Below are positions 8,913-16,662 of a stretch of 36,302 nt of DNA, in pieces. The notes under the pieces are model-generated. The model was not told the DNA's origin, did not search any database, and worked only from the letters and a program-made list of their open reading frames with translations. The first letter of the stretch is position 1; each line of letters opens with the position of its first letter. The position numbers and the translations under genes were made by a program. The stretch covers positions 1 through 36,302 of the forward strand of contig CAJOFK010000008.1 of the NCBI GenBank assembly GCA_905234015.1. The letters run 5' to 3'. The stretch comes from an uncultured Ruminococcus sp. Lineage in GTDB: Bacteria; Bacillota; Clostridia; Oscillospirales; Acutalibacteraceae.

Positions 8913-8956
8913 CCCCTTCTGTATATGTAGTATCAAAAAGCCGTAAAAAAGTTTCA
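8913..8956 (-). promoter_or_regulatory. ECF-sigma-like promoter module, copy 2 (upstream of paralogue B)
   Basis: On the minus strand, TTGAAAC, TTTTTTACGGCTTTTT (16 bases) and GATACT, then AAGGGG at the same spacing as copy 1. Its predicted -10 lies about 70 bases before the ATG, a normal position for the only promoter of this gene. Confidence 0.55.
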
Positions 8957-9040
8957 ATTTTTCTTAATAAACCTTTATTTCAGCGAATCGCACAATTTGC
9001 GCAGGCTGATTTTGTGCAGGTTTACTACAGCTTTTCCGAG

Positions 9041-9069
9041 TTGATAAAAAATTGATTTTATAGTACAAT
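9041..9069 (+). promoter_or_regulatory. Sigma-A-type promoter of the SDR operon
   Basis: TTGATA, a 17-base spacer and TACAAT, 22 bases before the SDR start codon. Confidence 0.68.
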
Positions 9070-9091
9070 AATCTCGTAAGAAGGTGAGCTT

Positions 9092-9814
9092 ATGAAAACC
9101 GTACTGATAACCGGAGCCTCACGCTCAATCGGCGCCGCGGCTGCCGAGGCGTTCGCGCGCGAGGGTTACTCCCCTATAATTAATTATATCAAAAGTAAAG
9201 ACAAAGCGCAAGATTTAGCCGAAAAAATTTCTGCTCTTTACGGTGTAAAATGTACCGTTTACGGCTGCGATATCTCGGACAGCGCGGCTGTCAGGGAAAT
9301 GTTTAAAAATATCAGCGATGTCGACGTGCTTATTAATAACGCGGGAATATCTCAGCAGAAGCTTTTTACCGATATTACCGACGAGGACTGGGAAAATATG
9401 CTCGGCGTAAACCTCAGCGGTGCGTTCTACTGCTCAAGAGAAGCGCTTAAGGGTATGATAAAAAGAAAAAGCGGCTCAATAATCAATATCAGCTCAATGT
9501 GGGGCCAGGCAGGAGCCTCCTGCGAAGTTCACTACAGCGCCGCAAAGGCAGGCTTAATCGGTCTTACGAAAGCTTTAGCAAAGGAGGTCGCGCCCTCAAA
9601 TATCCGCGTAAACTGTATCGCTCCCGGAGTTATCGACACCGATATGATGAAGGACTTTGACGACGAAGCTAAGGCCCGGCTGATTGAGGAAACTCCGCTT
9701 TTAAGGCTCGGATCTCCCGAAGATATAGCCGACGCCGCGGTATTCTTAGCAGGAGAAAAAGCCTCCTTTATTACGGGACAGGTGCTCGGAGTCAACGGAG
9801 GATTTATCATATAA
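9092..9814 (+). CDS. Short-chain dehydrogenase/reductase, FabG-like
   Basis: A 240-residue classical SDR using NAD(P)H. The cofactor loop reads TGASRSIG (usually TGxxxGIG, so the middle Gly is Ser). NNAGIS follows the fourth strand, and the catalytic set is Ser in NISSMWG with Tyr and Lys in HYSAAKAG near residues 150-155. The C-terminal GQVLGVNGGF is typical of FabG-like 3-oxoacyl-ACP reductases. No other fatty-acid gene is nearby, so the true substrate is open; FabG is the best family match, not a proven role. The start is supported by AAGGTGA. The stop overlaps the next start (TAATG), so the two genes are translationally coupled. Confidence 0.88.
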   Translation: MKTVLITGASRSIGAAAAEAFAREGYSPIINYIKSKDKAQDLAEKISALYGVKCTVYGCDISDSAAVREMFKNISDVDVLINNAGISQQKLFTDITDEDWENMLGVNLSGAFYCSREALKGMIKRKSGSIINISSMWGQAGASCEVHYSAAKAGLIGLTKALAKEVAPSNIRVNCIAPGVIDTDMMKDFDDEAKARLIEETPLLRLGSPEDIADAAVFLAGEKASFITGQVLGVNGGFII

Positions 9815-10917
9815 TGGATGCTTTAGCAAAAAACGGTATGCTGAATTACGCTTATCTGCTTAAGCTTATATCCGCCGCAATTAACGAAGCTCAGCCCGAA
9901 GAGCCGGAGCCCGGGGTTAATTTCGGTCAGGTTTATAAAATCGCCTGCTCTCACCTCGTTGAAAACACCGCCTTTTACGCCGTGGAAAAGCTAAAAAACA
10001 AGCCCGAAGCCGGACTTTTCAAGAAGTGGCAGAATAAGCGCAACAAGGCTTTTCACCGCAATATGACTCAGCGCGCGGAGCTTGAGAGCATAAAATCCGC
10101 GTTTAGCTTAAACGGAATCGAATACCTGCCCTTGAAGGGCTTTCCCGTTTGCGACCTTTATCCGCAGAGCGATTACCGCTTTATGAGCGACCTGGACATC
10201 CTCGTAAAGGATATAAAAAAGGCGGATGAAATAATAACCTCCCTCGGCTATGAACCGAAAGAGGTCGGTATGCATCATCACGACGAGTTTTCAAAGCCGC
10301 CGTTTATGTATGTTGAAATTCACCGTGACTTAGTCGGAGCGGATTCCGATTTTTACGACTACTATAAAAAAATATTTGACCGCGCAAAAAGCCTCGGCAG
10401 CTGCGCGTATGAGCTTTCACACGAGGATTTTTACATCTACTCAATTGTCCACCTCGAAAACCACTACGCAAAGGCAGGCACCGGCATACGCTCAATATCG
10501 GACCTCTTCCTTATGAACAAAAAGTTTCTTCCGGGGCTTGATACCGCGTATATCGAGTCCGAGCTCAGAAAGCTGGGGCTCCGGGATTTAAGAAATCTGC
10601 TTTCGGATATTGCGGAAAAATGGTTTAAAAACAACGACTTTACCGACTTTTCCGAGGCGGAGCTGCGGATTCTCTTCAGCGGAGCCTACGGCACGGTTGA
10701 GAATAAAATCAACGCCGCAAAGGGCGACCGCGGCAGCTTCGCTTTTCTTATGCGCAGGATTTTCCCGACGGCTAAGTCTATGAAATGGGTTTTTCCGTGG
10801 CTGAAGGACTATCCGTTTCTGCTTCCGTGGGCATACGTTTACCGTATTTTCCGCGACGGTATCGGAAAGAGAAAGAAAGCGGCTAAGGAAATCAGAAAAC
10901 TTAAACAGAAAAACTGA
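9814..10917 (+). CDS. Nucleotidyltransferase-like protein (NTP_transf_5 family)
   Basis: A 367-residue protein with the family hallmark EYLPLKGFPVCDLYP followed by RFMSDLDILVKD near residue 125, where the D-x-D pair is the expected metal-binding site of a nucleotidyltransferase fold. The His-rich stretch MHHHDEF and IHRDL follow, also usual in this uncharacterised group. The C-terminal 120 residues are helical and basic. Family members often sit beside glycan or peptide-modifying genes, but no biochemical role is established that I can name. It begins inside the stop of the SDR gene (TAATG) and so shares its transcript and probably its process. Confidence 0.8.
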   Translation: MDALAKNGMLNYAYLLKLISAAINEAQPEEPEPGVNFGQVYKIACSHLVENTAFYAVEKLKNKPEAGLFKKWQNKRNKAFHRNMTQRAELESIKSAFSLNGIEYLPLKGFPVCDLYPQSDYRFMSDLDILVKDIKKADEIITSLGYEPKEVGMHHHDEFSKPPFMYVEIHRDLVGADSDFYDYYKKIFDRAKSLGSCAYELSHEDFYIYSIVHLENHYAKAGTGIRSISDLFLMNKKFLPGLDTAYIESELRKLGLRDLRNLLSDIAEKWFKNNDFTDFSEAELRILFSGAYGTVENKINAAKGDRGSFAFLMRRIFPTAKSMKWVFPWLKDYPFLLPWAYVYRIFRDGIGKRKKAAKEIRKLKQKN

Positions 10918-10932
10918 GTTTTACCTGTGATT

Positions 10933-11166
10933 TTGTGAAAAATACTGTCGCTTTTGTGAAAAATGACACCGGCTGCCGGCAGAGTGACAGTAAAGTGACA
11001 GATTGTTTTATCAATCTGTCACCCCGCAAAGCTACTGTTTATGAGGGTTTCAAGACTTAGTGACAGTAAATACAGTAAAAAACACAGAAACTTTTTAAAA
11101 ATGAAAAAAGAATTTTTATTTTTTATAATATTTAAAAACTTTACAAAACGGGGATTTTGCTGTCAC
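10933..11166. repeat. Cluster of GTGACAG/CTGTCAC sites and TTTTGTGAAAAAT repeats
   Basis: The gap between convergent genes holds two copies of TTTTGTGAAAAAT (10933 and 10954), three GTGACAG (10984, 10995, 11060) and two CTGTCAC (11016, 11160). GTGACAGATTG and CAATCTGTCAC (10995-11022) are a perfect 11-bp inverted repeat around TTTTAT. The 12-mer AGTGACAGTAAA occurs twice. The first two GTGACAG sites are 11 bp apart, one helical turn. The hairpin has no T-tract, so it is not a standard terminator. Confidence 0.7.
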
Positions 11167-11174
11167 CCGAACGT

Positions 11175-11206
11175 AAAAAAGACTGCCGAATCGGCAGCCT
11201 TTTTTT
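11175..11206. terminator. Bidirectional terminator between convergent genes
   Basis: An A6 tract, then CTGCCGA/TCGGCAG as a near-perfect palindrome, then T7. It serves the SDR operon on the plus strand and the lipoprotein gene on the minus strand, whose stop codon lies in the T-tract. Confidence 0.85.
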
Positions 11207-12455
11207 ACTTCAGTTCGAAAACCTTCATTTTGTTGTTAATTTCTACGGCGAGCTTATCGTCGGTAATCCAGAACAAATCAGCCTCCGTAGTTTTCTTTCC
11301 CTTAAGCTTGCAATAGCTGACCTTATCGCCGTCAACCTTAAGCACCGCAAGCTTCTTAGTATACTTATCACCCTCAGAGGAAATAACTATATACGCGGTC
11401 TCGCCGGGCTTAAGTCCGGAAGTTATAGCCTCGCAGCTGTAGTTTTTAGGACTTTTTAGCAGCGTTTTATGCTCTGCGGTCTTTATATTATATGTAATAA
11501 AGGTTTCGTGAGTAGTACTGTTAAAGTCACACATAAGGGCGGTAGTTGAGGTTTTATCCACAAACCACGGGTCGATTTTACTCTTGAATTTCTTTGACTC
11601 GGTTTTATTGCCGTCCTTGTCGATAATGCAGATTTTACCCTTCTCACCGGCTTTTCGGGAGTAGAATACCGCGTCCTCGCTGTCCTTAGCGGCTATGCTC
11701 TCGCCGTAGCTGTACTTAACCTCCTTCTTGATATCCTCGGTTTCGAGGTCAAGAGAGTAAACATCGTAATCAACCTTTTTCTTCGTGATAATCTCGGGCG
11801 AGGAGAATTTATCGTTAGAGAAATAGATTTTTCCGTTATAAACGCAGTTATAGTTTACCTGATAGTCGAGGGATATCATCTCGGGATCCTTTTTGCTTCC
11901 GAGCTTATAGCGCATAATGTGAGTATCCTTCTCGGCGGAGGTATCGGGGCTGTTCCTGAAATACAGGTTGCCGTTATAAATCGTAATAAGCGAGGCGGGG
12001 CCTATGCCCTTAAGCTCGAGCTTTTTATGCTTACCCTTCATACCCATCGAGAAAATATAATACTCGTAGGTTGAGTCGCTTCCGCTTTTTACGATAAGAT
12101 AGTAAATTTTCTTTCCGTCACAGAGCACGGCGCCGTTGCTCCACGCGGTTCGGGGGTGGTGGTTAGAGATTTTTACGCCGTTGTGCCTTAAAACCTTCTT
12201 TACGAAAATTCCGTTTTCGTTAGAGTATACGTACCTTCCGTCTACATAAAGCAGGGTTGAGTACATATCCTTATCGCCTACATAATAGTTGTAGTCGCTT
12301 GAAAGCACGAAGTTACTTTCCTGAACCTCGGCTTTCGGTGCGGCCGTAGAAGGGACTGTTTCAGTCTTTTTCTCGTTATTCCCGGCGCAGGAGCAGCCTG
12401 AAATAACGGAAATCATCACCGCTAAGGCACAGATAATTCCAAAAAACTTCTTCAT
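11205..12455 (-). CDS. Lipoprotein with propeller-like repeats, function unknown
   Basis: A 416-residue protein with a lipoprotein signal (MKKFFGIICALAVMISVISGC), Cys 21 being the lipidation site after the ISG lipobox, then a Thr/Ala-rich linker. The body repeats short patterns such as DGKKIYYLIV, YNGNLYFRN and YNGKIYFSND, the '(Y/D)(N/G)GK-IYF' style seen in DUF5050-like beta-propellers. No catalytic motif is visible. It would be exposed on the outer face of the membrane. The start has AAAGG nine bases upstream. It lies 42 bases after gtrA on the same strand with no promoter or terminator between, so it is likely co-transcribed with the flippase and may belong to the same envelope process. 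Confidence 0.78.
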   Translation of the reverse strand: MKKFFGIICALAVMISVISGCSCAGNNEKKTETVPSTAAPKAEVQESNFVLSSDYNYYVGDKDMYSTLLYVDGRYVYSNENGIFVKKVLRHNGVKISNHHPRTAWSNGAVLCDGKKIYYLIVKSGSDSTYEYYIFSMGMKGKHKKLELKGIGPASLITIYNGNLYFRNSPDTSAEKDTHIMRYKLGSKKDPEMISLDYQVNYNCVYNGKIYFSNDKFSSPEIITKKKVDYDVYSLDLETEDIKKEVKYSYGESIAAKDSEDAVFYSRKAGEKGKICIIDKDGNKTESKKFKSKIDPWFVDKTSTTALMCDFNSTTHETFITYNIKTAEHKTLLKSPKNYSCEAITSGLKPGETAYIVISSEGDKYTKKLAVLKVDGDKVSYCKLKGKKTTEADLFWITDDKLAVEINNKMKVFELK

Positions 12456-12497
12456 CTTTTCATAACCTTTCTACCCTTAAAAGCATAAGCTCACCGT

Positions 12498-12980
12498 TTA
12501 ATCGGGCGGTAAAACGGGAGTGTCGCTTTTCTTTTCCTTAAAGGCGAAGAAACGCTGACCTATATAATTGCAGCCTACAAATACGCAGGCGCCTACAGCC
12601 CAACTGAGATTTGCCGCGAAGGAGTTGACGTCCATCCCGAACATCGAAATTCCCGCGGCCTTACAGCCCTCGCTCACGGCGGTCGCCGCAATTACTCTTA
12701 AAAGCAGACATACTACAATATTAAGAGTAAAACGGAGCATAGGCTTAATTCCCTTTTCCGTATTTTTAAAGGTAAAGTATTTATTCATAAAATAGCTGAC
12801 TATACTGCCGACTATTGTTCCGACAACTGCCGCGGCTCCCGCGCCCCATACAAAGCCCTTCCAGCCAAACGGATGCAGGCACAGTAAAACCGTACATTCA
12901 CCGACAATTGTGTTGATTACTCCCACTAAAAGGAACTTCCAGAATTTTATATCAAAAAAATTTTTCAGAAAGTTTTTCAT
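12498..12980 (-). CDS. GtrA/GtcA-family membrane protein (polyprenyl-phosphate-sugar flippase type)
   Basis: A 160-residue protein with four hydrophobic helices and the family opening FWKFLLVGVINTIVG, followed by SYFMNKYFTFKN near residue 65 and a matching C-terminal half ending in QRFFAFKEKK. GtrA/GtcA proteins are thought to flip undecaprenyl-phosphate-linked sugars across the membrane for glycosylation of teichoic acids, O-antigen or other surface polymers. It is first in a minus-strand operon with the lipoprotein, from a TAGACT-17-TATAAT promoter, and the ribosome site is GAGGAG. It is divergent from a YfhO-family gene, the same pairing of families as GtcA and YfhO in Bacillus, which supports the call. 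The partner glycosyltransferase CsbB is absent here. Confidence 0.87.
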   Translation of the reverse strand: MKNFLKNFFDIKFWKFLLVGVINTIVGECTVLLCLHPFGWKGFVWGAGAAAVVGTIVGSIVSYFMNKYFTFKNTEKGIKPMLRFTLNIVVCLLLRVIAATAVSEGCKAAGISMFGMDVNSFAANLSWAVGACVFVGCNYIGQRFFAFKEKKSDTPVLPPD

Positions 12981-13004
12981 AATGTTTTACTCCTCTAACT
13001 TAAA

Positions 13005-13033
13005 ATTATACCAACTTATAACAAAAAAGTCTA
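13005..13033 (-). promoter_or_regulatory. Promoter of the gtrA-lipoprotein operon
   Basis: On the minus strand, TAGACT, a 17-base spacer and TATAAT, about 25 bases before the gtrA start. Confidence 0.62.
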
Positions 13034-13070
13034 TATTTTATTAAAGATTTATTTAAAATTCATATTTACC

Positions 13071-13098
13071 TTGTAAAAAAAATGTGTTATTATATACT
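13071..13098 (+). promoter_or_regulatory. Promoter of the yfhO-like gene
   Basis: TTGTAA, a 16-base spacer and TATACT, 34 bases before the ATG. It is back-to-back with the gtrA promoter in a 152-base AT-rich gap. Confidence 0.55.
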
Positions 13099-13132
13099 CT
13101 GTGTAAAAATGCATTGAATAGGAGATTTTCGT

Positions 13133-15970
13133 ATGCTCAAGAAAAAGAACCGGTCTGACGCGCCGTCGGCAGTAAGCGAGATAAAAAAGCTCTCGTTTTT
13201 TGACTGTCCCGCTCAGCCCACCTTAAGAGAAGGAAAATTCTTCCACAGGAACGTTTTCGTAATCTTCTCATTTCTTATTCCGTTCGCGCTTATGTTTACG
13301 GCGTTTGCGGTTATGGGGTGTCAGCCTTTCGGCGACAAGCAGATTCTCGTTACCGATTTATGGCACCAGTACTTCCCTTTCCTGGTTGATTTTCAGGACA
13401 AGCTGAAGCACGGCGAGTCACTTTTATGGTCATGGACTCAGGGCGCGGGTACTAACTACCTTGCTCTTATGTCGTATTATGTAGCGAGCCCCTTAAACTT
13501 TTTAACCGTACTTTTACCCTCAAGCTTATTCGGCTTCAACAATATCGCGATTTTGAATATGTATCTTACCTTCTCGGTAGTTCTTAAAATCGCGCTTGCG
13601 GGCGGCTTCTTCGCTTTATTCTTACGCTATACCTTTAAGCGCGACGATATATCCCTCGTGATATTCTCAACGTGTTTTGCGCTTGCGTCCTTCTTTATGG
13701 GCTATTACTGGTGTGAAATCTGGCTTGATACAGTAGCGCTTACTCCGCTCGTAGTAATGGGCTTTACCGCGTTAATGCGCGAGGGCAAGTACCGCCTTTA
13801 TATCATTTCTCTCGCGGTATCTATCCTTGCGAACTACTATATCGGTCTTTTCACCTGTATCTTTATGGCGCTCGTATTTATCGGCTACAACGTATGCCGC
13901 TGGGACGGGATAAAGGAATTCGGAAAAAGATTTCTGCGTATAGGCGTTACCTCGGCTATTGCTATTATGATAACTCTGTTCTTTATGCTTCCCGCTTACT
14001 TCGGGCTTCAGAACACCAACGCCGCTTCCAGCGCCTTCCCCACAGGCTATCAGATTAACATCGGCCCGTCTAACGATTTCCTCGGAACCTTAGACGCTAT
14101 AAAGCAGGTAATCTCGAACTCCGGCGCGTTCATTAACCCCACTATCACAACCGGACTTCCGAACATCGCCTGCGGCGTAATTTCGGTTGTACTCGGAATT
14201 ATGTTTATGGTATCGAAGAAGATTAAGCTCAGAGAAAAAATCTTCAACGGCTGCTTACTTCTCTTCTTCGTAATGAGCTTTATTATCCGTCAGCTCGACT
14301 ATATCTGGCACGGCTTCCATTTCACAAATATGATACCGTACCGATTCAGCTACCTGTTCAGCTTTATACTCGTCTTAATGGCGTTCAGAGCGTTTCAGGT
14401 ACTCGACGGAATCAACCTTTTCGACCTTATTATCACTGCTCTCGTAACAACGATTGTAGTGCTCCTGTGCATAGGCACTCAGGAGGTTTACGTCATAATC
14501 TCGACCGCTGTAATCGCTGTACTCATACTCGCGGCGCTCTTCCTCTATAAGAAAAACATCCTGAGGAAACCGCTTTTATGCGCGCTGCTCGCGGTTATGG
14601 TTATCGCCCAGAGCGCGGTTACGGCTTATATCGGCGTTAAGACAACGTCCGTTACAACAACCTACGAATATCCCCGCGGCGGAGATTCCACCGTCGGTGT
14701 TGTCAACTATATGAAGAACCTCGAAAAGGATACTCCCGAGCTTTGGAGAGCCGAGTTTACCAGCACTCAGACGCTGTGCGACTCTTCGTTAAACCTCTTT
14801 AACGGCGTTTCGATGTTCAACTCTATGACTAACGTAAATATTACCCGCTTTGCGGAAAACTTCGGTCTTATGGGCTGGCTGTCGGGTAACCGCTATACCT
14901 ACGCCGAAAGCTCCCCCGTTACCGATATGTTCTTAAACCTCAAGTATATTATCGCCCGCGAGGGTAACTTCAACGATAAAGCGTACCTTAAGGAAATCTA
15001 CAACAATATGAGCGTAAGGCTCCTTAAGAGCGGATGTTACCTGCCGATGGGTATGATGGTTGATGAAAATCTTCTCTCTTACAGAGGAGAGGAATCCGAG
15101 GATACCTATAACGTATTCAATAATCAGAACGAGTTCTTTACGCTCGCTACAGGCGTTAAGGAGAACGTATACACCAAGCTCGACGTTGTAGACCAGGGCC
15201 ATACGGATTATCAGACCTTCCCGGTTAACCGTCTTGACTACGGCAGCTACAGCTTCTCCTCAAACGACCAGACTACGGCTCCGCACCTTAAGTGGAACTA
15301 CCGTGCGCCTAAGGACGGCTACTACTACGCTTATGCTCAGATTACCGACGCGGATAACGTAACAATTATGTGCAACGACGTTGCCCGTACAGGCACCTCG
15401 TCCTTCTATATCAAGCGCCCGTACCTGATGTCAATCGGCTACTTTAACAAGGGCGATAAGATTTCCGTTTACTGCGACCTTAAAGCAGGCGCCAACGGCT
15501 CGGCTAAGGTTTACGTAAATCTTCTCAACGACGACGTATTCCAGAAGGGCTATAAGGCGTTAGCAGGCAAGAGTATGAATACCACCGCTTTATCCGGCAC
15601 CTATATGAAGGGTACTATCAACGCCGAGAAGGACGGTTTATTCTACACCTCTATTCCCTATGAGCCCGGTACTACCGAGGACGATAAGCTTATCGGCAAG
15701 CTCTTCGGAACCTCCGGCGAGGGCTGGACAGCCAAGGTTGACGGTCAGCCCGTTGAGATTACTCCCATCGCTCACGCTCTTACGGCGTTTAAGCTGAGTA
15801 AGGGTAATCACGAAATCGAGCTCAGTTATACCCCTAAAGGCTTCACCAAGGGAAGTATAATTACGATTTTCGCACTAGCGGTATTTATCGGCTATACAGT
15901 ATTTCGAAAGGTTAAGAAGAAGGAATTTACCTTCTTAGCTCCTAAAACAGAAGAAGAAACCGAAGAATAA
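13133..15970 (+). CDS. YfhO-family multi-pass membrane protein (putative envelope glycosyltransferase)
   Basis: A 945-residue protein. The N-terminal 500 residues hold about a dozen hydrophobic helices. The first periplasm-side loop carries the YfhO signature LVTDLWHQYFPFL followed by SLLWSWTQGAGTNY, with the Asp typical of GT-C folds. A large extracellular C-terminal domain of about 380 residues follows, then one last helix near residue 910 and a Lys/Glu tail. In Bacillus, YfhO transfers GlcNAc from a lipid carrier to lipoteichoic acid; here the acceptor is unknown. The ribosome site is TAGGAG. It is divergent from gtrA, which fits the same pathway. It is longer than Bacillus YfhO mainly in the C-terminal domain. 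Confidence 0.88.
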   Translation: MLKKKNRSDAPSAVSEIKKLSFFDCPAQPTLREGKFFHRNVFVIFSFLIPFALMFTAFAVMGCQPFGDKQILVTDLWHQYFPFLVDFQDKLKHGESLLWSWTQGAGTNYLALMSYYVASPLNFLTVLLPSSLFGFNNIAILNMYLTFSVVLKIALAGGFFALFLRYTFKRDDISLVIFSTCFALASFFMGYYWCEIWLDTVALTPLVVMGFTALMREGKYRLYIISLAVSILANYYIGLFTCIFMALVFIGYNVCRWDGIKEFGKRFLRIGVTSAIAIMITLFFMLPAYFGLQNTNAASSAFPTGYQINIGPSNDFLGTLDAIKQVISNSGAFINPTITTGLPNIACGVISVVLGIMFMVSKKIKLREKIFNGCLLLFFVMSFIIRQLDYIWHGFHFTNMIPYRFSYLFSFILVLMAFRAFQVLDGINLFDLIITALVTTIVVLLCIGTQEVYVIISTAVIAVLILAALFLYKKNILRKPLLCALLAVMVIAQSAVTAYIGVKTTSVTTTYEYPRGGDSTVGVVNYMKNLEKDTPELWRAEFTSTQTLCDSSLNLFNGVSMFNSMTNVNITRFAENFGLMGWLSGNRYTYAESSPVTDMFLNLKYIIAREGNFNDKAYLKEIYNNMSVRLLKSGCYLPMGMMVDENLLSYRGEESEDTYNVFNNQNEFFTLATGVKENVYTKLDVVDQGHTDYQTFPVNRLDYGSYSFSSNDQTTAPHLKWNYRAPKDGYYYAYAQITDADNVTIMCNDVARTGTSSFYIKRPYLMSIGYFNKGDKISVYCDLKAGANGSAKVYVNLLNDDVFQKGYKALAGKSMNTTALSGTYMKGTINAEKDGLFYTSIPYEPGTTEDDKLIGKLFGTSGEGWTAKVDGQPVEITPIAHALTAFKLSKGNHEIELSYTPKGFTKGSIITIFALAVFIGYTVFRKVKKKEFTFLAPKTEEETEE

Positions 15971-15977
15971 CGTTTAA

Positions 15978-16004
15978 AGGCTGCCGCTTGCTTTGCGGCA
16001 GCCT
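15978..16004 (+). terminator. Terminator-like hairpin after the yfhO-like gene
   Basis: AGGCTGCCGC and GCGGCAGCCT form a perfect 10-bp stem. The following sequence (ATTAATATAC) is T-poor, so some read-through into the next gene, 32 bases on, is possible. Confidence 0.6.
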
Positions 16005-16035
16005 ATTAATATACAAGTTTATTAAGGAGACTATA

Positions 16036-16470
16036 ATGGCTGAGAAAATAAAAATATATCTTGCTTCCCCGTTTTTTAACGAGGAGGAGCTTAAGAACGT
16101 AGAAACTGCCGAAAAAATATTATTCGGACGCGGGTTTGAGGTTTTCAGCCCGAGACTCAACGAGGTTCGCAGCGAGGAAAACATCGGCTCTCCCCTGTGG
16201 TCAAAGGAAATCTTTATGAACGACAGGCGGTTTATCGACTGGGCGGACGCGGTAGTTATGCTCTACTACGGCGGCTACAGCGACAGCGGCACCGCGTGGG
16301 AATGCGGCTACGCCTACGGCACAAACACTCCCGTAGTTGTGGTTCACCTCGGAGAGGACTCCAACCTTATGGTTCACGAGGGCTCTCATACCAACATAAC
16401 TTTAGATGAGTTAAAGACTTACGATTTTAATAAAATGCCCCATAATCAGTATGAGGGCAAGATGTTTTAG
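16036..16470 (+). CDS. Nucleoside 2-deoxyribosyltransferase family protein
   Basis: Swaps or removes bases on deoxynucleosides in nucleotide salvage. The protein (144 residues) opens with KIYLASPFFNEEE, has WADAVVMLYYGGYSDSG and the catalytic Glu in GTAWECGYAYG near residue 95, and ends with the conserved PVVVVH region. The ORF track starts it at 15988, but that ATG lies inside the preceding hairpin. ATG 16036 has AAGGAG seven bases upstream and gives the usual N-terminus and length of the family, so I use it. It may be read partly from the yfhO-like promoter, since no separate promoter is evident in the 65-base gap. Related enzymes act as nucleosidases, so the exact reaction is open. Confidence 0.88.
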   Translation: MAEKIKIYLASPFFNEEELKNVETAEKILFGRGFEVFSPRLNEVRSEENIGSPLWSKEIFMNDRRFIDWADAVVMLYYGGYSDSGTAWECGYAYGTNTPVVVVHLGEDSNLMVHEGSHTNITLDELKTYDFNKMPHNQYEGKMF

Positions 16471-16492
16471 CGATTTGCAATAAACGATTAAC

Positions 16493-16636
16493 AAATTCGG
16501 TCGAGCGTATATGCTGATTAATTATCGGCATTATATGCCCGGCCTTGTTTTATTGAGGGATTCACTTATAAAGCATATAAAATCGGCCGGGAGCTGAGGT
16601 TATCAAAATAACCGTTATGTCTTCCCGACCGAAATT
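16493..16636 (+). other. Cloverleaf-like structured element (candidate RNA or MITE-like palindrome)
   Basis: Four stems nest cleanly. P1 is AAATTCGGTCG (16493-16503) with CGACCGAAATT (16626-16636), 11 bp with one mismatch. P2 is 16511-16531, 8 bp with a U-G pair. P3 is CCCGGCC (16538-16544) with GGCCGGG (16585-16591). P4 is GGTTAT-CAAA-ATAACC (16598-16613). The single-stranded joints are 6, 6, 7 and 12 bases. The U-G pair favours a plus-strand RNA. It fills most of the 192-base gap between convergent genes. No T-tract follows the outer stem, so it is not a plain terminator, and no target-site duplication is evident. Confidence 0.55.
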
Positions 16637-16662
16637 ATCAATTATTAATTTTCAATTGCTGA

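Noticed and set aside
11041-11459. Plus-strand ORFs of 91 and 100 aa
   Set aside because: They run through the repeat cluster, the terminator and the antisense of the lipoprotein gene; low-complexity translation and no ribosome site.
15988-16035. Upstream ATG for the deoxyribosyltransferase
   Set aside because: It lies in the loop of the preceding hairpin with no ribosome site; ATG 16036 has AAGGAG and the family's normal N-terminus.
16493-16636. Hammerhead ribozyme in the cloverleaf
   Set aside because: CTGAGG at 16594 resembles the start of CUGANGA, but the GAAA and cleavage-site elements are missing.
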